DNA from: Acetobacter sp. UBA5411
GTDB taxonomy: Bacteria > Pseudomonadota > Alphaproteobacteria > Acetobacterales > Acetobacteraceae
Assembly (NCBI RefSeq): GCF_002409645.1
Contig: NZ_DHNR01000017.1
Span: forward strand, 1-64,000
Direction of reading: 5' to 3'
Length of the DNA: 64,000 nt
Shown: positions 50,128 to 59,535 of the stretch, one piece after another
How the letters are laid out: every line of letters starts with the position of its first letter
Position numbering within the stretch: the first letter of the stretch is position 1
Position numbers and translations under genes: made by a program
Notes under the pieces: generated by a model
Seen by the model: the letters and a program-made list of their open reading frames with translations, nothing else
The model's database searches: none
Told to the model about the DNA's origin: nothing

Positions 50128-53100
50128 ATGCACCTGCTTGTCCGGGATCAACTGTCCATCGATGAACAGGACGTGGCCGAAGATCTCGGCCATGCGCCCG
50201 CTGACGTCATCGTCCTGTCCTTCACGGACAGCGATCTGCTCTCTCTTGAGCGTGCCTACGAAAGAATGGCGAAACCGGAGTTTTCACTGCGATTGGTGAA
50301 TCTCGCCCGTCTGCGTCATCCCATGTCGATCGACCTGTATGTCGAGCAGACCATTGCCTATGCGCGGTGCGTAGTGATCCGTCTGCTGGGGGGGCTGGAA
50401 TACTGGCGGTATGGCGTCGAGGAAGTGACGTCCTGCTGCCGTTCCAAGGAGATTCCGTTTATCCTGCTGCCCGGTGATGATCGGGAAGATATCCAGTTCG
50501 CCGCCTGGTCCACCGCAGAAAGTGAAATCTGCTTACGGCTGAGTGGTTTTCTGAAAGAAAGCGGTCCACGCAATACTAATGAAGCCTTGAAACTCATGCG
50601 TTATACCGCAGGGTTGGGTGAAGATGACGGCGCATTGCCTGAGGTTCTTCCCGCTGCGGGTATTTACCGGCACGCCCGTAATGATCTCGCATTGCGTGCC
50701 TCACTGGTTTTCTACCGGGCGCATCTGCTGTCGGGTGACACAGACGCTATCGATGAACTAGCCGACAGGCTGGAACAGCACGGCATGGCGACCGAAGTCC
50801 TGTTTGTCTCATCCCTGAAACAGGCAGACGTCGCAACGTGGGTTGAAGACCGTCTGCTCGCAGCGGCACCCGATATCGTGCTCAATGCGACGGTCTTCGC
50901 TGTCAGGGGAGAGGGTATGGTGACATCCCCTCTTGAGGCAGCGGGTGTAACGATTCTTCAGCTTGTACAGCCTGCGTCCACTGAAGGCGCGTGGCGAGAG
51001 AGCTTTCGGGGCCTAAGCCAGTCCGATCTGGCCATGCAGATTGTCCTGCCTGAACTGGACGGCCGGATTGCGACCGCTCCCATTTCCTTCAAGGAGGAGG
51101 CGACTCCCGGTTATCCGACGCGTCGGAAAGCATGGCGACCGGGGATCGATGCCACGGTGCGGCAGGCTCTGGGATGGGCGCGTCTCGGACATCTCGCTGC
51201 AGCAGACAGGAAATTGGCAATCATCCTGTCCGATTATCCCGGAGCAAGTGAGGCAAGTGTCTCAGCACAGGTTGCGCATGCTGTCGGGTTGGACAGCTTT
51301 GCCAGTCTGTCCAGTATTCTGGAAATGTTGCGAGATACGGGCTACAACTGTGGTGACTCTGCGAACGCTGATTCTGAGAGATTGGTCTCGACGCTGACGG
51401 AAGGAGCAGGATGCGCAGTCTGGTCTCTTTCTGACTACAGAAATCATTTTGAGAATCTGCCTGAGTCTTTTCGTCTGTCGGTCATGGCTGCATGGGGCGA
51501 GCCGGAGGACGAGCCGTTATTACGCGATGGTCTGTTTTGTTTCCGCTTTTGCCATTTGGGGAATGTGGTGATCGCCGTGCAGCCGGACCGGGGACGGCAT
51601 GTGGATCGAAAAACGCAGTATCACGACCCGGATGTGCCGCCATGTCACGGCTATATCGCTTTTTATCTGTGGCTGCGTCTGGTCTGCAAGATTGACGCTA
51701 TGGTCCATCTAGGGGCGCATGGTACGCTGGAGTGGCTGCCGGGAAAAGCGGTCGCATTGTCCGAAAGCTGCTGCTCGTCTGTCCTGACGGCAGGCATTCC
51801 GGTGATCTATCCATTTATTGTCAACAATCCCGGTGAAGCGGCGGCGGCGAAACGACGTCTGGGTGCCGTGACCATCGGACATATGACACCGCCGGTGGTG
51901 AAAGCAGGTCTCTCCGGAGATATGGCGGAACTTGAAGCGCTGATCGATGAATATGCAGAAGCCGACGGGATGGATCGTCGTCGTGTGACATTGCTGCGTC
52001 GTGATATTCTCAATCGGGCATCCAGCATGGGTGTGCTGGCGGAAAGTGGTGTGCAGTCCGGCGAGGGTGATGAGGCAGAAGCGCTTGCCCGACTGGATGC
52101 CTATCTCTGCGACGTAAAGGACCTCCAGATTCGCGATGGGCTGCATGTCTTCGGACAGATGGCTCCAAAAAGTGCTGATCTGGCGAAAACTGTTTCGAAT
52201 CGCTCCGGTGTTGATGAGAAGAGCGTGATACAGCGCCTCGTTCTCAGCGCTCAGCAGGAGCGTGAATCTTTTCTGGCGGCACTCGAAGGGCGCTTTGTTG
52301 AGCCCGGTCCAGCTGGTGCACCGACACGTGGGCGTCTTGATGTCCTGCCCACAGGCAGAAACCTTTTCACAATTGATCCTCGGGCGATTCCAACTCCTAT
52401 TGCCGTAGAACTGGCTCGTGCGCAGGCAGAGCAGATTTTGACGCGGCATTTGCAGGAGGAAGGCGAGCCGCTGCGTCATTTGGTCATGGATCTGTGGGGA
52501 TCGGCAAGTTTACGGACTGGTGGAGAGGATCTGGCGCTCGCGCTGCTGTTGATGGGGGTCGAACCGCTATGGGATCGCACCAGTGGCAGGGTCAGTGGGA
52601 TCGACATTGTTCCCATGCCAGTGCTTGATCGTCCACGTGTCGATGTCACATTGCGTATTTCCGGTTTTTTCCGGGATACCTTCCCAGCACAAATTGGTCT
52701 TTTTCGACAAGCCGTTGAAGCTGTTGCTGCGCGCCGGGAAAGTGACGAATGGAATCCGCTCGCCGCAGCTTGTGTAGACAACGCTTCTGTTCCTCCACGT
52801 GTTTTCGGGCCCGCACCCGGATCATATGGCACCGGTCTGGAAAATGTCTTGCAGACAGGAAGCTGGACGGAACGTGCTGATCTTGCGAATGCGTATCTTG
52901 ATGCCAATAGCTGGAGTTATGACAAGGAACAGGCTCAGTTTCAGGGTAATGACGGTCTGAGCCGTCAGATCGGGCAGGCGGATGTTATTCTGCACATACA
53001 GGATCATGCCGAAACGGATATTCTGGAAACGTCTGACATGGCTGCGCATGAAGGCGGACTGGCTGCTGTCGCGGCATTTTTCGATAAGAAACCGGTTATG

Positions 53101-53481
53101 TGGCACGGCGATACATCAGATCCCGATGGCCCGAAACTGCGGAATACAGAGGCAGAAATTGTACGTGTCGTGAGAGGACGACTGACAAATCCCCGTTGGC
53201 TGTCAGGGATGCGACGACATGGTTATCGGGGAGCTGCGGAAATGTCGCGTGGAGTGGACGCGCTGGCTGCTTTCGCTGCTACGCTGCCAGTGCGGCTCGA
53301 TCATCAGTTCGATCTGGTTTTTGACGCGATGCTGGCTGATTCTGACAATGATTCTTTCATAAGAGCAGCGAATCCTGCCGCACATCAGGCTATTCACGAT
53401 CGACTCAAGGAAATGCTGCGACGGGGGCTGTGGCATCCCCGGAAAAACAGTGCGTATGATAGCTTGAGTGGCCAGGCATGA
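50128..53481 (+). CDS. cobN: Cobaltochelatase subunit CobN
   Basis: This large subunit of aerobic cobalt chelatase (1117 residues) inserts cobalt into hydrogenobyrinate a,c-diamide with CobS and CobT. Recognisable parts are HLGAHGTLEWLPGKAVALSE (about residue 525), PVIYPFIVNNPGEAAAAKRR and the late FGPAPGSYGTGLENVLQTGS. Known CobN proteins are nearer 1250 residues, so this one is short, mostly in the N-terminal half. I start at MHLLVRD (50128), eight bases past cobW; the longer frame lies inside cobW. cobS and cobT are not in the window, as is usual, since they often lie elsewhere. Confidence 0.95.
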   Translation: MHLLVRDQLSIDEQDVAEDLGHAPADVIVLSFTDSDLLSLERAYERMAKPEFSLRLVNLARLRHPMSIDLYVEQTIAYARCVVIRLLGGLEYWRYGVEEVTSCCRSKEIPFILLPGDDREDIQFAAWSTAESEICLRLSGFLKESGPRNTNEALKLMRYTAGLGEDDGALPEVLPAAGIYRHARNDLALRASLVFYRAHLLSGDTDAIDELADRLEQHGMATEVLFVSSLKQADVATWVEDRLLAAAPDIVLNATVFAVRGEGMVTSPLEAAGVTILQLVQPASTEGAWRESFRGLSQSDLAMQIVLPELDGRIATAPISFKEEATPGYPTRRKAWRPGIDATVRQALGWARLGHLAAADRKLAIILSDYPGASEASVSAQVAHAVGLDSFASLSSILEMLRDTGYNCGDSANADSERLVSTLTEGAGCAVWSLSDYRNHFENLPESFRLSVMAAWGEPEDEPLLRDGLFCFRFCHLGNVVIAVQPDRGRHVDRKTQYHDPDVPPCHGYIAFYLWLRLVCKIDAMVHLGAHGTLEWLPGKAVALSESCCSSVLTAGIPVIYPFIVNNPGEAAAAKRRLGAVTIGHMTPPVVKAGLSGDMAELEALIDEYAEADGMDRRRVTLLRRDILNRASSMGVLAESGVQSGEGDEAEALARLDAYLCDVKDLQIRDGLHVFGQMAPKSADLAKTVSNRSGVDEKSVIQRLVLSAQQERESFLAALEGRFVEPGPAGAPTRGRLDVLPTGRNLFTIDPRAIPTPIAVELARAQAEQILTRHLQEEGEPLRHLVMDLWGSASLRTGGEDLALALLLMGVEPLWDRTSGRVSGIDIVPMPVLDRPRVDVTLRISGFFRDTFPAQIGLFRQAVEAVAARRESDEWNPLAAACVDNASVPPRVFGPAPGSYGTGLENVLQTGSWTERADLANAYLDANSWSYDKEQAQFQGNDGLSRQIGQADVILHIQDHAETDILETSDMAAHEGGLAAVAAFFDKKPVMWHGDTSDPDGPKLRNTEAEIVRVVRGRLTNPRWLSGMRRHGYRGAAEMSRGVDALAAFAATLPVRLDHQFDLVFDAMLADSDNDSFIRAANPAAHQAIHDRLKEMLRRGLWHPRKNSAYDSLSGQA

Positions 53482-54836
53482 GCACGATTTCGAAAACTGC
53501 TGTGACGGGCATGATGCCGAAGGCTCTCATGATTGCCGCACCGCGGTCTGGTGGCGGAAAAACAACCGTGACTCTGGGATTGCTGGCAGCACTCAGAGAA
53601 CAAGGTATACGGGTGAGGGGAGCCAAGACAGGACCGGATTATATTGATCCAGCTTTTCATGAAGCTGTGACAGGACAACCAAGTTTCAATCTCGATAGTT
53701 GGGCGATGCCCTCGCCCGTGCTTGAAGGATTGCTGTCGAGTGCTTTGCAGGACACGGATCTTTTGATTGTGGAATCCGCCATGGGGCTGTTTGATGGCCT
53801 GATGGAGCCGGAAGGAGCACGTGGAGCACCGTCCGACATTGCTGCCCGGTTTGATATTCCTGTTGTGCTTGTGCTCGATGTTTCGGGGCAGGGCCAATCG
53901 GCTGGCGCCGTAGCGCATGGATTTGCAACGCTGAATGCGCATGTGCGGATTGCGGGCATTATTCTCAATCAGGTTGCTTCACCGCGTCATCTTGCTATGG
54001 CGGCAGGTGCGGTTCAGTCCGCTGGCCTGCCCGTATTGGGTGCGTTTATGAGGGATAAGACGCTGGTGCTGCCTGAACGTCATCTCGGATTGGTGCAGGC
54101 ACGGGAGCAGTCCGAATTGCACACAGTGCTACATCGTCTGGCGGATCGGACGCTCAAGGCGCTGGATATGGACGCCCTGCTGGCGGTGGCAAAACCACTG
54201 TCCGTGGAAACTGCTTCACCGGTTGTGGCTGTGTCGCCTCCCGGACAGCGGATTGCCTTAGCCGATGATGCGGCTTTTTCGTTTTTTTACGGACATATCG
54301 CACAGAGTTGGCGACAAGCCGGTGCGGAAATTGTGCCATTTTCACCGTTAGCGGATGAAGTTCCAGATCCGTCGTGCGATGTATGCTGGTTGTCAGGAGG
54401 GTATCCTGAATTACATGCTGGAGTCTTATCATCATCCAGAAACTTTCATCATAGATTGAGAAAGTTTGCAGAATCCCGCCCTGTTCATGGTGAGTGTGGT
54501 GGGTTCATGGTGCTGGGAAAGGCGCTGGAAGATGCGCAAGGCATCCTTCATCCGATGGCTGGTCTGCTTGGGCATGTCACTAGTTTTGCAAAACGAAAGA
54601 TCAATCTGGGCTACCGTGAAGCTGTGCTACGCGCATCCTGTGCACTGGGAGAAGCAGGAACACGTTTTCGGGGACATGAGTTTCATTACGCCCAAGTGAC
54701 TGATCCCGGTTCAGATCAGCCTCTCGTAAATCTTTTTGATGGAACCGGGAAAGAGCTTGGGCCAGCCGGCGGGCAGCGTGGTCTGGTCTCGGGTTCGTAT
54801 TTTCATGTGATGGCAGAATGGGAAAAACAAGCATGA
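53478..54836 (+). CDS. cobB: Cobyrinate/hydrogenobyrinate a,c-diamide synthase CobB
   Basis: This 452-residue amidotransferase has the N-terminal dethiobiotin-synthetase-like domain (LMIAAPRSGGGKTTVTLGLL near residue 17; GAKTGPDYIDP) and a class I glutaminase domain with CDVCWLSGGYPELHAG, the nucleophile Cys in PVHGECGGFMVLG and a late HEFHYAQ. It amidates carboxylates a and c using glutamine and ATP. Start overlaps the cobN stop (ATGA). It is not the unrelated CobB deacetylase. Confidence 0.95.
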   Translation: MSTISKTAVTGMMPKALMIAAPRSGGGKTTVTLGLLAALREQGIRVRGAKTGPDYIDPAFHEAVTGQPSFNLDSWAMPSPVLEGLLSSALQDTDLLIVESAMGLFDGLMEPEGARGAPSDIAARFDIPVVLVLDVSGQGQSAGAVAHGFATLNAHVRIAGIILNQVASPRHLAMAAGAVQSAGLPVLGAFMRDKTLVLPERHLGLVQAREQSELHTVLHRLADRTLKALDMDALLAVAKPLSVETASPVVAVSPPGQRIALADDAAFSFFYGHIAQSWRQAGAEIVPFSPLADEVPDPSCDVCWLSGGYPELHAGVLSSSRNFHHRLRKFAESRPVHGECGGFMVLGKALEDAQGILHPMAGLLGHVTSFAKRKINLGYREAVLRASCALGEAGTRFRGHEFHYAQVTDPGSDQPLVNLFDGTGKELGPAGGQRGLVSGSYFHVMAEWEKQA

Positions 54837-55441
54837 CTGATGAGGCAGACAACCAGCGACATCAGATGAAGATGCAGCGACGCAAGGAAGTGCAGGATCA
54901 GGAAGTTGCTGAAAAGACCATTGAAAAAGGTCTTCTCGCCATCAATACAGGCCCGGGGAAAGGGAAGTCGACAGCAGCGTTCGGTCTGGCCTTGCGGATG
55001 CTGGGGCGCGGCAAGCGGGTTGTTGTGGTTCAGTTTATCAAGGGAGCCTGGTCCACAGGCGAGAAAATCGCACTTGAGCGGTTTGATGATCTTCTTGAAT
55101 GGCACACGCTTGGCGAAGGTTTTACGTGGGAAACACAGGATAGAAGCAGGGATATTGCGGCGGCAGTTCGTGCGTGGGATGTCGCTCGCAAAGCGTTGCG
55201 TCGCGAAGATGTGGGGCTGGTTGTCTTGGACGAACTGAATATCGCCTTACGTTATGATTATCTGCCGCTGGAAATGGTGCTTGAGGATCTCGCGGCGCGT
55301 CCGACCATGCAGCATGTGGTGATAACCGGCCGTAACGCTCCGGCTTCTCTGGTGGAAGCTGCTGATCTGGTCACGGAGATGACGCTTGTGAAGCATCATT
55401 TCAAGGCGGGTGTGAAAGCGCAGGAAGGTATCGAATTCTGA
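54833..55441 (+). CDS. cobO: Cob(I)yrinic acid a,c-diamide adenosyltransferase CobO
   Basis: This 202-residue enzyme adds the upper adenosyl ligand. It has a P-loop INTGPGKGKSTAAFGLALR (about 37-55), VVVVQFIKGAWSTGE, and LVVLDELNIALRYDYLPLE. The N-terminal ~30 residues are charged and helical, as in the CobO/BtuR group. Start overlaps the cobB stop (ATGA), end overlaps the cobQ start by one base. Confidence 0.95.
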   Translation: MTDEADNQRHQMKMQRRKEVQDQEVAEKTIEKGLLAINTGPGKGKSTAAFGLALRMLGRGKRVVVVQFIKGAWSTGEKIALERFDDLLEWHTLGEGFTWETQDRSRDIAAAVRAWDVARKALRREDVGLVVLDELNIALRYDYLPLEMVLEDLAARPTMQHVVITGRNAPASLVEAADLVTEMTLVKHHFKAGVKAQEGIEF

Positions 55442-56907
55442 TGGCGCGTGCGCTGATGTTTCAGGGAACTGGCTCTAGTGTCGGCAAGTCCGTGCTGGTG
55501 GCAGGCCTCGCCCGGGTGCTGACCCGGCGAGGTTTGCGTGTGCGCCCCTTCAAACCTCAGAACATGTCCAACAATGCTGCGGTCACTGCTGATGGTGGTG
55601 AAATTGGAAGAGCACAGGCATTGCAGGCGCGGGGTTGTGGTGTGCCGCCAACCGTAGATATGAATCCTGTGTTGCTGAAACCGCAGAGTGAAATTGGTGC
55701 ACAGCTTGTTGTTCGGGGAAAGGTTCAGCGAGCTTTTCAGGCGAAGGAATATGCTTCGATCAAACCTACACTGATGCCTGAGGTGCTCGACGCATTTTAC
55801 GGATTGACCGATCAGGCGGATATCGTTCTGGTGGAAGGGGCCGGGTCTGCTTCCGAAATCAATCTACGTGCACATGACATTGCCAATATGGGCTTTGCGC
55901 AGGCGGCGGATATGGATGTCGTGCTGGTCGGCGATATTGACCGGGGTGGGGTCATAGCCAGTCTTGTGGGAACGAAGGCTGTTTGTGATGCAAAAGACTC
56001 TGACCGTATCAAGGGGTTTATTGTAAACCGGATGCGTGGCGATCCATTGTTGTTTGCTGATGGCATGGATTTTATTGCTGATAGGACAGGGTGGGAAGCA
56101 CTTGGTCTGGTCCCGCACTGTGATGCCGTGCGTGCTCTGCCTGCAGAAGATGCTGCCGATTTGCAGACGGTTTCCAAACGCGGCGCACGGGTCAGAGTTG
56201 CCGTGCCGCATATGCCCTGCATCGCCAACTTCGATGATCTTGACCCATTGAATGCGATGCCTGACGTGGACCTGTTGATTGTTGAACCCGGTCAGCCACT
56301 TCCCGTTTGCGATCTTGTTATTCTGCCCGGATCGAAAGCGACCATTTCTGATCTGGAGTTTTTTAGAAATCATGGATGGGATGTAGATCTTGCCGGACAT
56401 GTCCGACGGAAAGGGGCTGTTCTGGGAATCTGTGGTGGCTACCAGATGTTGGGGCAGTTGATTTCTGATCCTGACGGCGTGGAAGGAAGCGTGACTGAAA
56501 CAGCGGGTTTGGGTTTGCTGGATGTGACGACACGTCTGACGCTGGATAAGCAGCTTGTCGAAGTGGAGGGACTGCTTCTCCCTGAAAAAGTTCCTGTCAG
56601 TGGCTATGAAATTCACATGGGGCGAACAACAGGTGCCGCATGTGAACGACCATTTGCGTCAATAGCTGGGCAGAATCAAGGGGCCTGTTCGGCAGATGGT
56701 CGTATATGGGGAACCTATCTGCATGGGGTGCTGTCCAATGGTGCAGCAAGACAGGCTTTGCTCAACAGGATCGGGCTGGATACGGGCCCATTGAGAGATC
56801 ACAATGAGGACGTGGAAGAAGCTCTGGATTCTTGGGCTGATCATCTCGAAAAGCATGTTGATATCGGAGCGTTGCTGGCATTGGCTCGTGTAGTGAAAAG
56901 ACCATGA
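55441..56907 (+). CDS. cobQ: Cobyric acid synthase CobQ
   Basis: This 488-residue amidotransferase has MFQGTGSSVGKSVLVAGLAR at the N-terminus (ATP site), FKPQNMSNNAAVT, then QARGCGVPPTVDMNPVLLKP, and a class I glutaminase domain with LVILPGSKATISDLEFFR and the Cys in VLGICGGYQMLG. It amidates positions b, d, e and g. End overlaps the next start (ATGA). Length is normal. Confidence 0.96.
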   Translation: MARALMFQGTGSSVGKSVLVAGLARVLTRRGLRVRPFKPQNMSNNAAVTADGGEIGRAQALQARGCGVPPTVDMNPVLLKPQSEIGAQLVVRGKVQRAFQAKEYASIKPTLMPEVLDAFYGLTDQADIVLVEGAGSASEINLRAHDIANMGFAQAADMDVVLVGDIDRGGVIASLVGTKAVCDAKDSDRIKGFIVNRMRGDPLLFADGMDFIADRTGWEALGLVPHCDAVRALPAEDAADLQTVSKRGARVRVAVPHMPCIANFDDLDPLNAMPDVDLLIVEPGQPLPVCDLVILPGSKATISDLEFFRNHGWDVDLAGHVRRKGAVLGICGGYQMLGQLISDPDGVEGSVTETAGLGLLDVTTRLTLDKQLVEVEGLLLPEKVPVSGYEIHMGRTTGAACERPFASIAGQNQGACSADGRIWGTYLHGVLSNGAARQALLNRIGLDTGPLRDHNEDVEEALDSWADHLEKHVDIGALLALARVVKRP

Positions 56908-57929
56908 CTGTTCTGCCAGAAATCCCTGAGCATGGCGGACAGGTTGAACTGGTCATGCGGGCATTTCCAGAGGCTCTAGAGCCATTTATTGATCTCTCGA
57001 CGGGTATCAGCCCTTATCCCTATCCATTCGGAGAAGTGCAGCAAACTGATCTGGTCCGTCTTCCTGAGCACGGAGAAGAAACAAGACTGATTGATGCGGC
57101 CATGCAGGCATACGGCGTACAGTCGTCAAAGCTTGTTGTTACTGGTCCGGGAACGCAGCTTCTGATTTCTCTGCTTCCTTATGTGCTGAAAAGCAGACAG
57201 GTCATTGTGCTCGGTCCCACTTACAGTGGCCATGCGACAGCATGGCGCAATGCTGGTTCTGATGTTCATACTGTCAATGAGATTGAGAGATTCAGGGAAG
57301 AAACAGCGCAGCCGGGTCGTGTTGGTATTCTATGCAATCCGAACAATCCGGATGGACGTTGTCACGATCCGCTGACTCTTCTGGCTTTGGCCGAACGTTG
57401 CACGCGTGTGGGAAGTCATTTGATTATCGATGAAGCCTATGCTGATTTTGAAAATCATATCAGCGTAGCTCCCTATCTTCCACATCCTGCCTTGAGTGTT
57501 CTGAGATCTTTCGGAAAAACTTATGGTCTTCCCGGCATTCGGTTGGGCTTTTTGCTGACTGCGGAAACTCTGGCTGAGCGTATGAGGGGTATGCTTGGCG
57601 CATGGGCCGTGGGAACGGCTGCGATTACCATAGGGTGCAAGGCTCTGAATGATCGGGAATGGCTGGATCAACAGAAAACAAAACTTGTCTGTGATATGCA
57701 AAGATTTTTGAGCCTTTGTCGGAAAAGAGATATTTCTGTTGTCGGACATACCAGCTTGTTTGCTCTTGCCAGAAGCAATGAAGCGCCCGACTTATGGGCT
57801 CATTTATGTAAGCAGGGTATTGTTACACGATCTTTTTCAGAAAGGCTGACTGATATTCGATTTGGATTGCCTCGTTCGGAAGCTGGATGGCAGAGGCTGG
57901 AGCATGCTTTTAAAACGTGGTGCTCATAA
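56904..57929 (+). CDS. cobC: Threonine-phosphate decarboxylase CobC
   Basis: This 341-residue PLP enzyme of the class I/II aminotransferase fold has the start PEHGGQVELVMRAFP, LSTGISPYPYPF, the substrate-binding NPNNPDGR and IIDEAYADFE. The PLP lysine is in SFGKTYGLPGIRLGF. The family makes (R)-1-amino-2-propanol phosphate for the nucleotide loop. The partner cobD (cbiB), normally adjacent in Alphaproteobacteria, is absent here. This is the last gene of the operon. Confidence 0.9.
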   Translation: MTVLPEIPEHGGQVELVMRAFPEALEPFIDLSTGISPYPYPFGEVQQTDLVRLPEHGEETRLIDAAMQAYGVQSSKLVVTGPGTQLLISLLPYVLKSRQVIVLGPTYSGHATAWRNAGSDVHTVNEIERFREETAQPGRVGILCNPNNPDGRCHDPLTLLALAERCTRVGSHLIIDEAYADFENHISVAPYLPHPALSVLRSFGKTYGLPGIRLGFLLTAETLAERMRGMLGAWAVGTAAITIGCKALNDREWLDQQKTKLVCDMQRFLSLCRKRDISVVGHTSLFALARSNEAPDLWAHLCKQGIVTRSFSERLTDIRFGLPRSEAGWQRLEHAFKTWCS

Positions 57930-58035
57930 TAGAGAGTCACTTTTCAGAGTTTTCCGTCGGCAACAAAAGTTTTTTGGAAAATCCTTTTATAATTTTCTCT
58001 GAACCCCCAAGAAAAATTAGGCTGATTGTTCTTGA

Positions 58036-58083
58036 GTGGGAGAGCGTTTCGCAACGGAACCACTCTCCCCACCGAAACGCTCT
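58036..58083 (+). terminator. Alternative hairpins after the cobalamin operon
   Basis: AGAGCGTTTCG (58041-58051) pairs with CGAAACGCTCT (58073-58083). An overlapping pairing uses GTGGGAGAG (58036-58044) and CTCTCCCCAC (58063-58072). The two cannot form fully together. It lies between convergent genes, so it is best read as a terminator. Confidence 0.5.
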
Positions 58084-58084
58084 A

Positions 58085-59431
58085 TTACTGAGCAGACGTT
58101 GCGGTCACCCGCCAGACCGCGTTCCCGACATCATCTGCCACCAGCAGCGCACCATCCTTGTCCAGCGCAAGGCCAACCGGGCGTCCATACACATGATCTT
58201 CGTCACCCGTCAGAAAGCCGGTGAGAACATCCTTGGGTGCGCCAGAAGGTTTTCCATTCTCAAAAGGCACATAGATCACCTTGTAGCCACTTTTGGGCCG
58301 TCGGTTCCATGAGCCGTGCTGGGCAATGAACAGTCCACTACGCCAGTCGGTTGGCAACGCCTGAGCATCCATAGCAAAGGCAACGCCGAGAGAGGCTGTG
58401 TGTGGGCAGATTGCGTAATCGGGGACAATAGCCTGTGTGACCAGTGATGGATTTTCAGGTTTCACACGAGCGTCGACATGCTGACCGTAATAGCTGTAAG
58501 GCCAGCCGTAAAATCCGCCCTCTTTTACTGCTGTGATATAGTCAGGCACCAGATCGCTGCCGATTTCATCTCGTTCATTGACCGCAACCCAGAGAGCGCC
58601 GGTTTGCGGCTCCCATGCCAGTCCATTGGGATTGCGCAGACCCGTGGCGTAGGGAGTCAGAGTGCGGCTTGCGAGATCCAGATGCAGGATGCGCGCTCGG
58701 TCCTTTTCCGCTTCCATGCCGTTTTCCGCGACATTGCTGTTTGATCCCACCGTGACGAACAGGGACTGTCCATCGGGGGCGGCCAGAATGTTCTTGGTCC
58801 AGTGGTGATTATATCCCGACGGAAGGTCGACAATCTTCTCGCCCGGTTCGCTGATATGGGTTTCGCCCTCGTGATAAGGGAAGCGCATGATCGCATCGGC
58901 ATTGGCGACATAGAGATCGTTTCCGATCAGCGCCATCCCGAACGGGGAGTGGAGATGTTCAAGAAACACCTCGTGCGTATCAGCCTGTCCTGACTGCCTG
59001 GAATCTCTCAGCAGGATGATCCTGTCGGGACTTTTGCCACCGGCTCCGGCTTTTTTCATGAAGAAGTTGGCAAAGACACTTTTGACAGAGTTTGCATCCG
59101 TGCCCGGCGATTCGGATTCGGCCACCAGAATGTCACCGTTGGGCAATTTGTAGAGCCAGCGTGGATGGTCCAGACCGGTTGCATACGGCGTGACCGTCAG
59201 ACCAGCCGCTGCGACAGGATGAGCATTGTTCTGCCATCCGACAGGTGAGGCGACATTGATTGTGGGAACCAGTCTCGGGTCGGGAGCGGGCAGCGTGGGC
59301 CGGGGGCCTGTGCCTTCCGCCACGGGCAACGTCGCCCGCTCATTCTGAAGGACAGTTTTCCAGAGACCGCCCCCAATCAGGACGATGACGACGGCGCCCC
59401 CGAGCCCGTAAATCCAGGTCTTTCGTGACAT
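58085..59431 (-). CDS. L-sorbosone dehydrogenase family protein
   Basis: This 448-residue protein has an N-terminal membrane anchor or signal (WIYGLGGAVVIVLIGGGLW, about 5-23), a Pro-rich linker and a six-bladed beta-propeller: LDHPRWLYKLPNGDILVAES, GYNHHWTKNILAAPDG, LRNPNGLAWEPQTGALW, VKEGGFYGWPYSYYG and HGSWNRRPKSGYKVI. This is the pattern of soluble glucose/sorbosone dehydrogenase-like PQQ enzymes, prominent in acetic acid bacteria. Substrate and quinone dependence are inferred. I start at MSRKTW, as the longer frame adds no family features. Confidence 0.85.
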   Translation of the reverse strand: MSRKTWIYGLGGAVVIVLIGGGLWKTVLQNERATLPVAEGTGPRPTLPAPDPRLVPTINVASPVGWQNNAHPVAAAGLTVTPYATGLDHPRWLYKLPNGDILVAESESPGTDANSVKSVFANFFMKKAGAGGKSPDRIILLRDSRQSGQADTHEVFLEHLHSPFGMALIGNDLYVANADAIMRFPYHEGETHISEPGEKIVDLPSGYNHHWTKNILAAPDGQSLFVTVGSNSNVAENGMEAEKDRARILHLDLASRTLTPYATGLRNPNGLAWEPQTGALWVAVNERDEIGSDLVPDYITAVKEGGFYGWPYSYYGQHVDARVKPENPSLVTQAIVPDYAICPHTASLGVAFAMDAQALPTDWRSGLFIAQHGSWNRRPKSGYKVIYVPFENGKPSGAPKDVLTGFLTGDEDHVYGRPVGLALDKDGALLVADDVGNAVWRVTATSAQ

Positions 59432-59535
59432 GCTCTTTTCCTTTTTGCACCAGACCGCGCTGATATCGGACAGGTTCAACGCCCGGAAAAAGAGGATGTT
59501 TTACGGAGAGAGATAATTTTGATGGAAAAAGAGGC

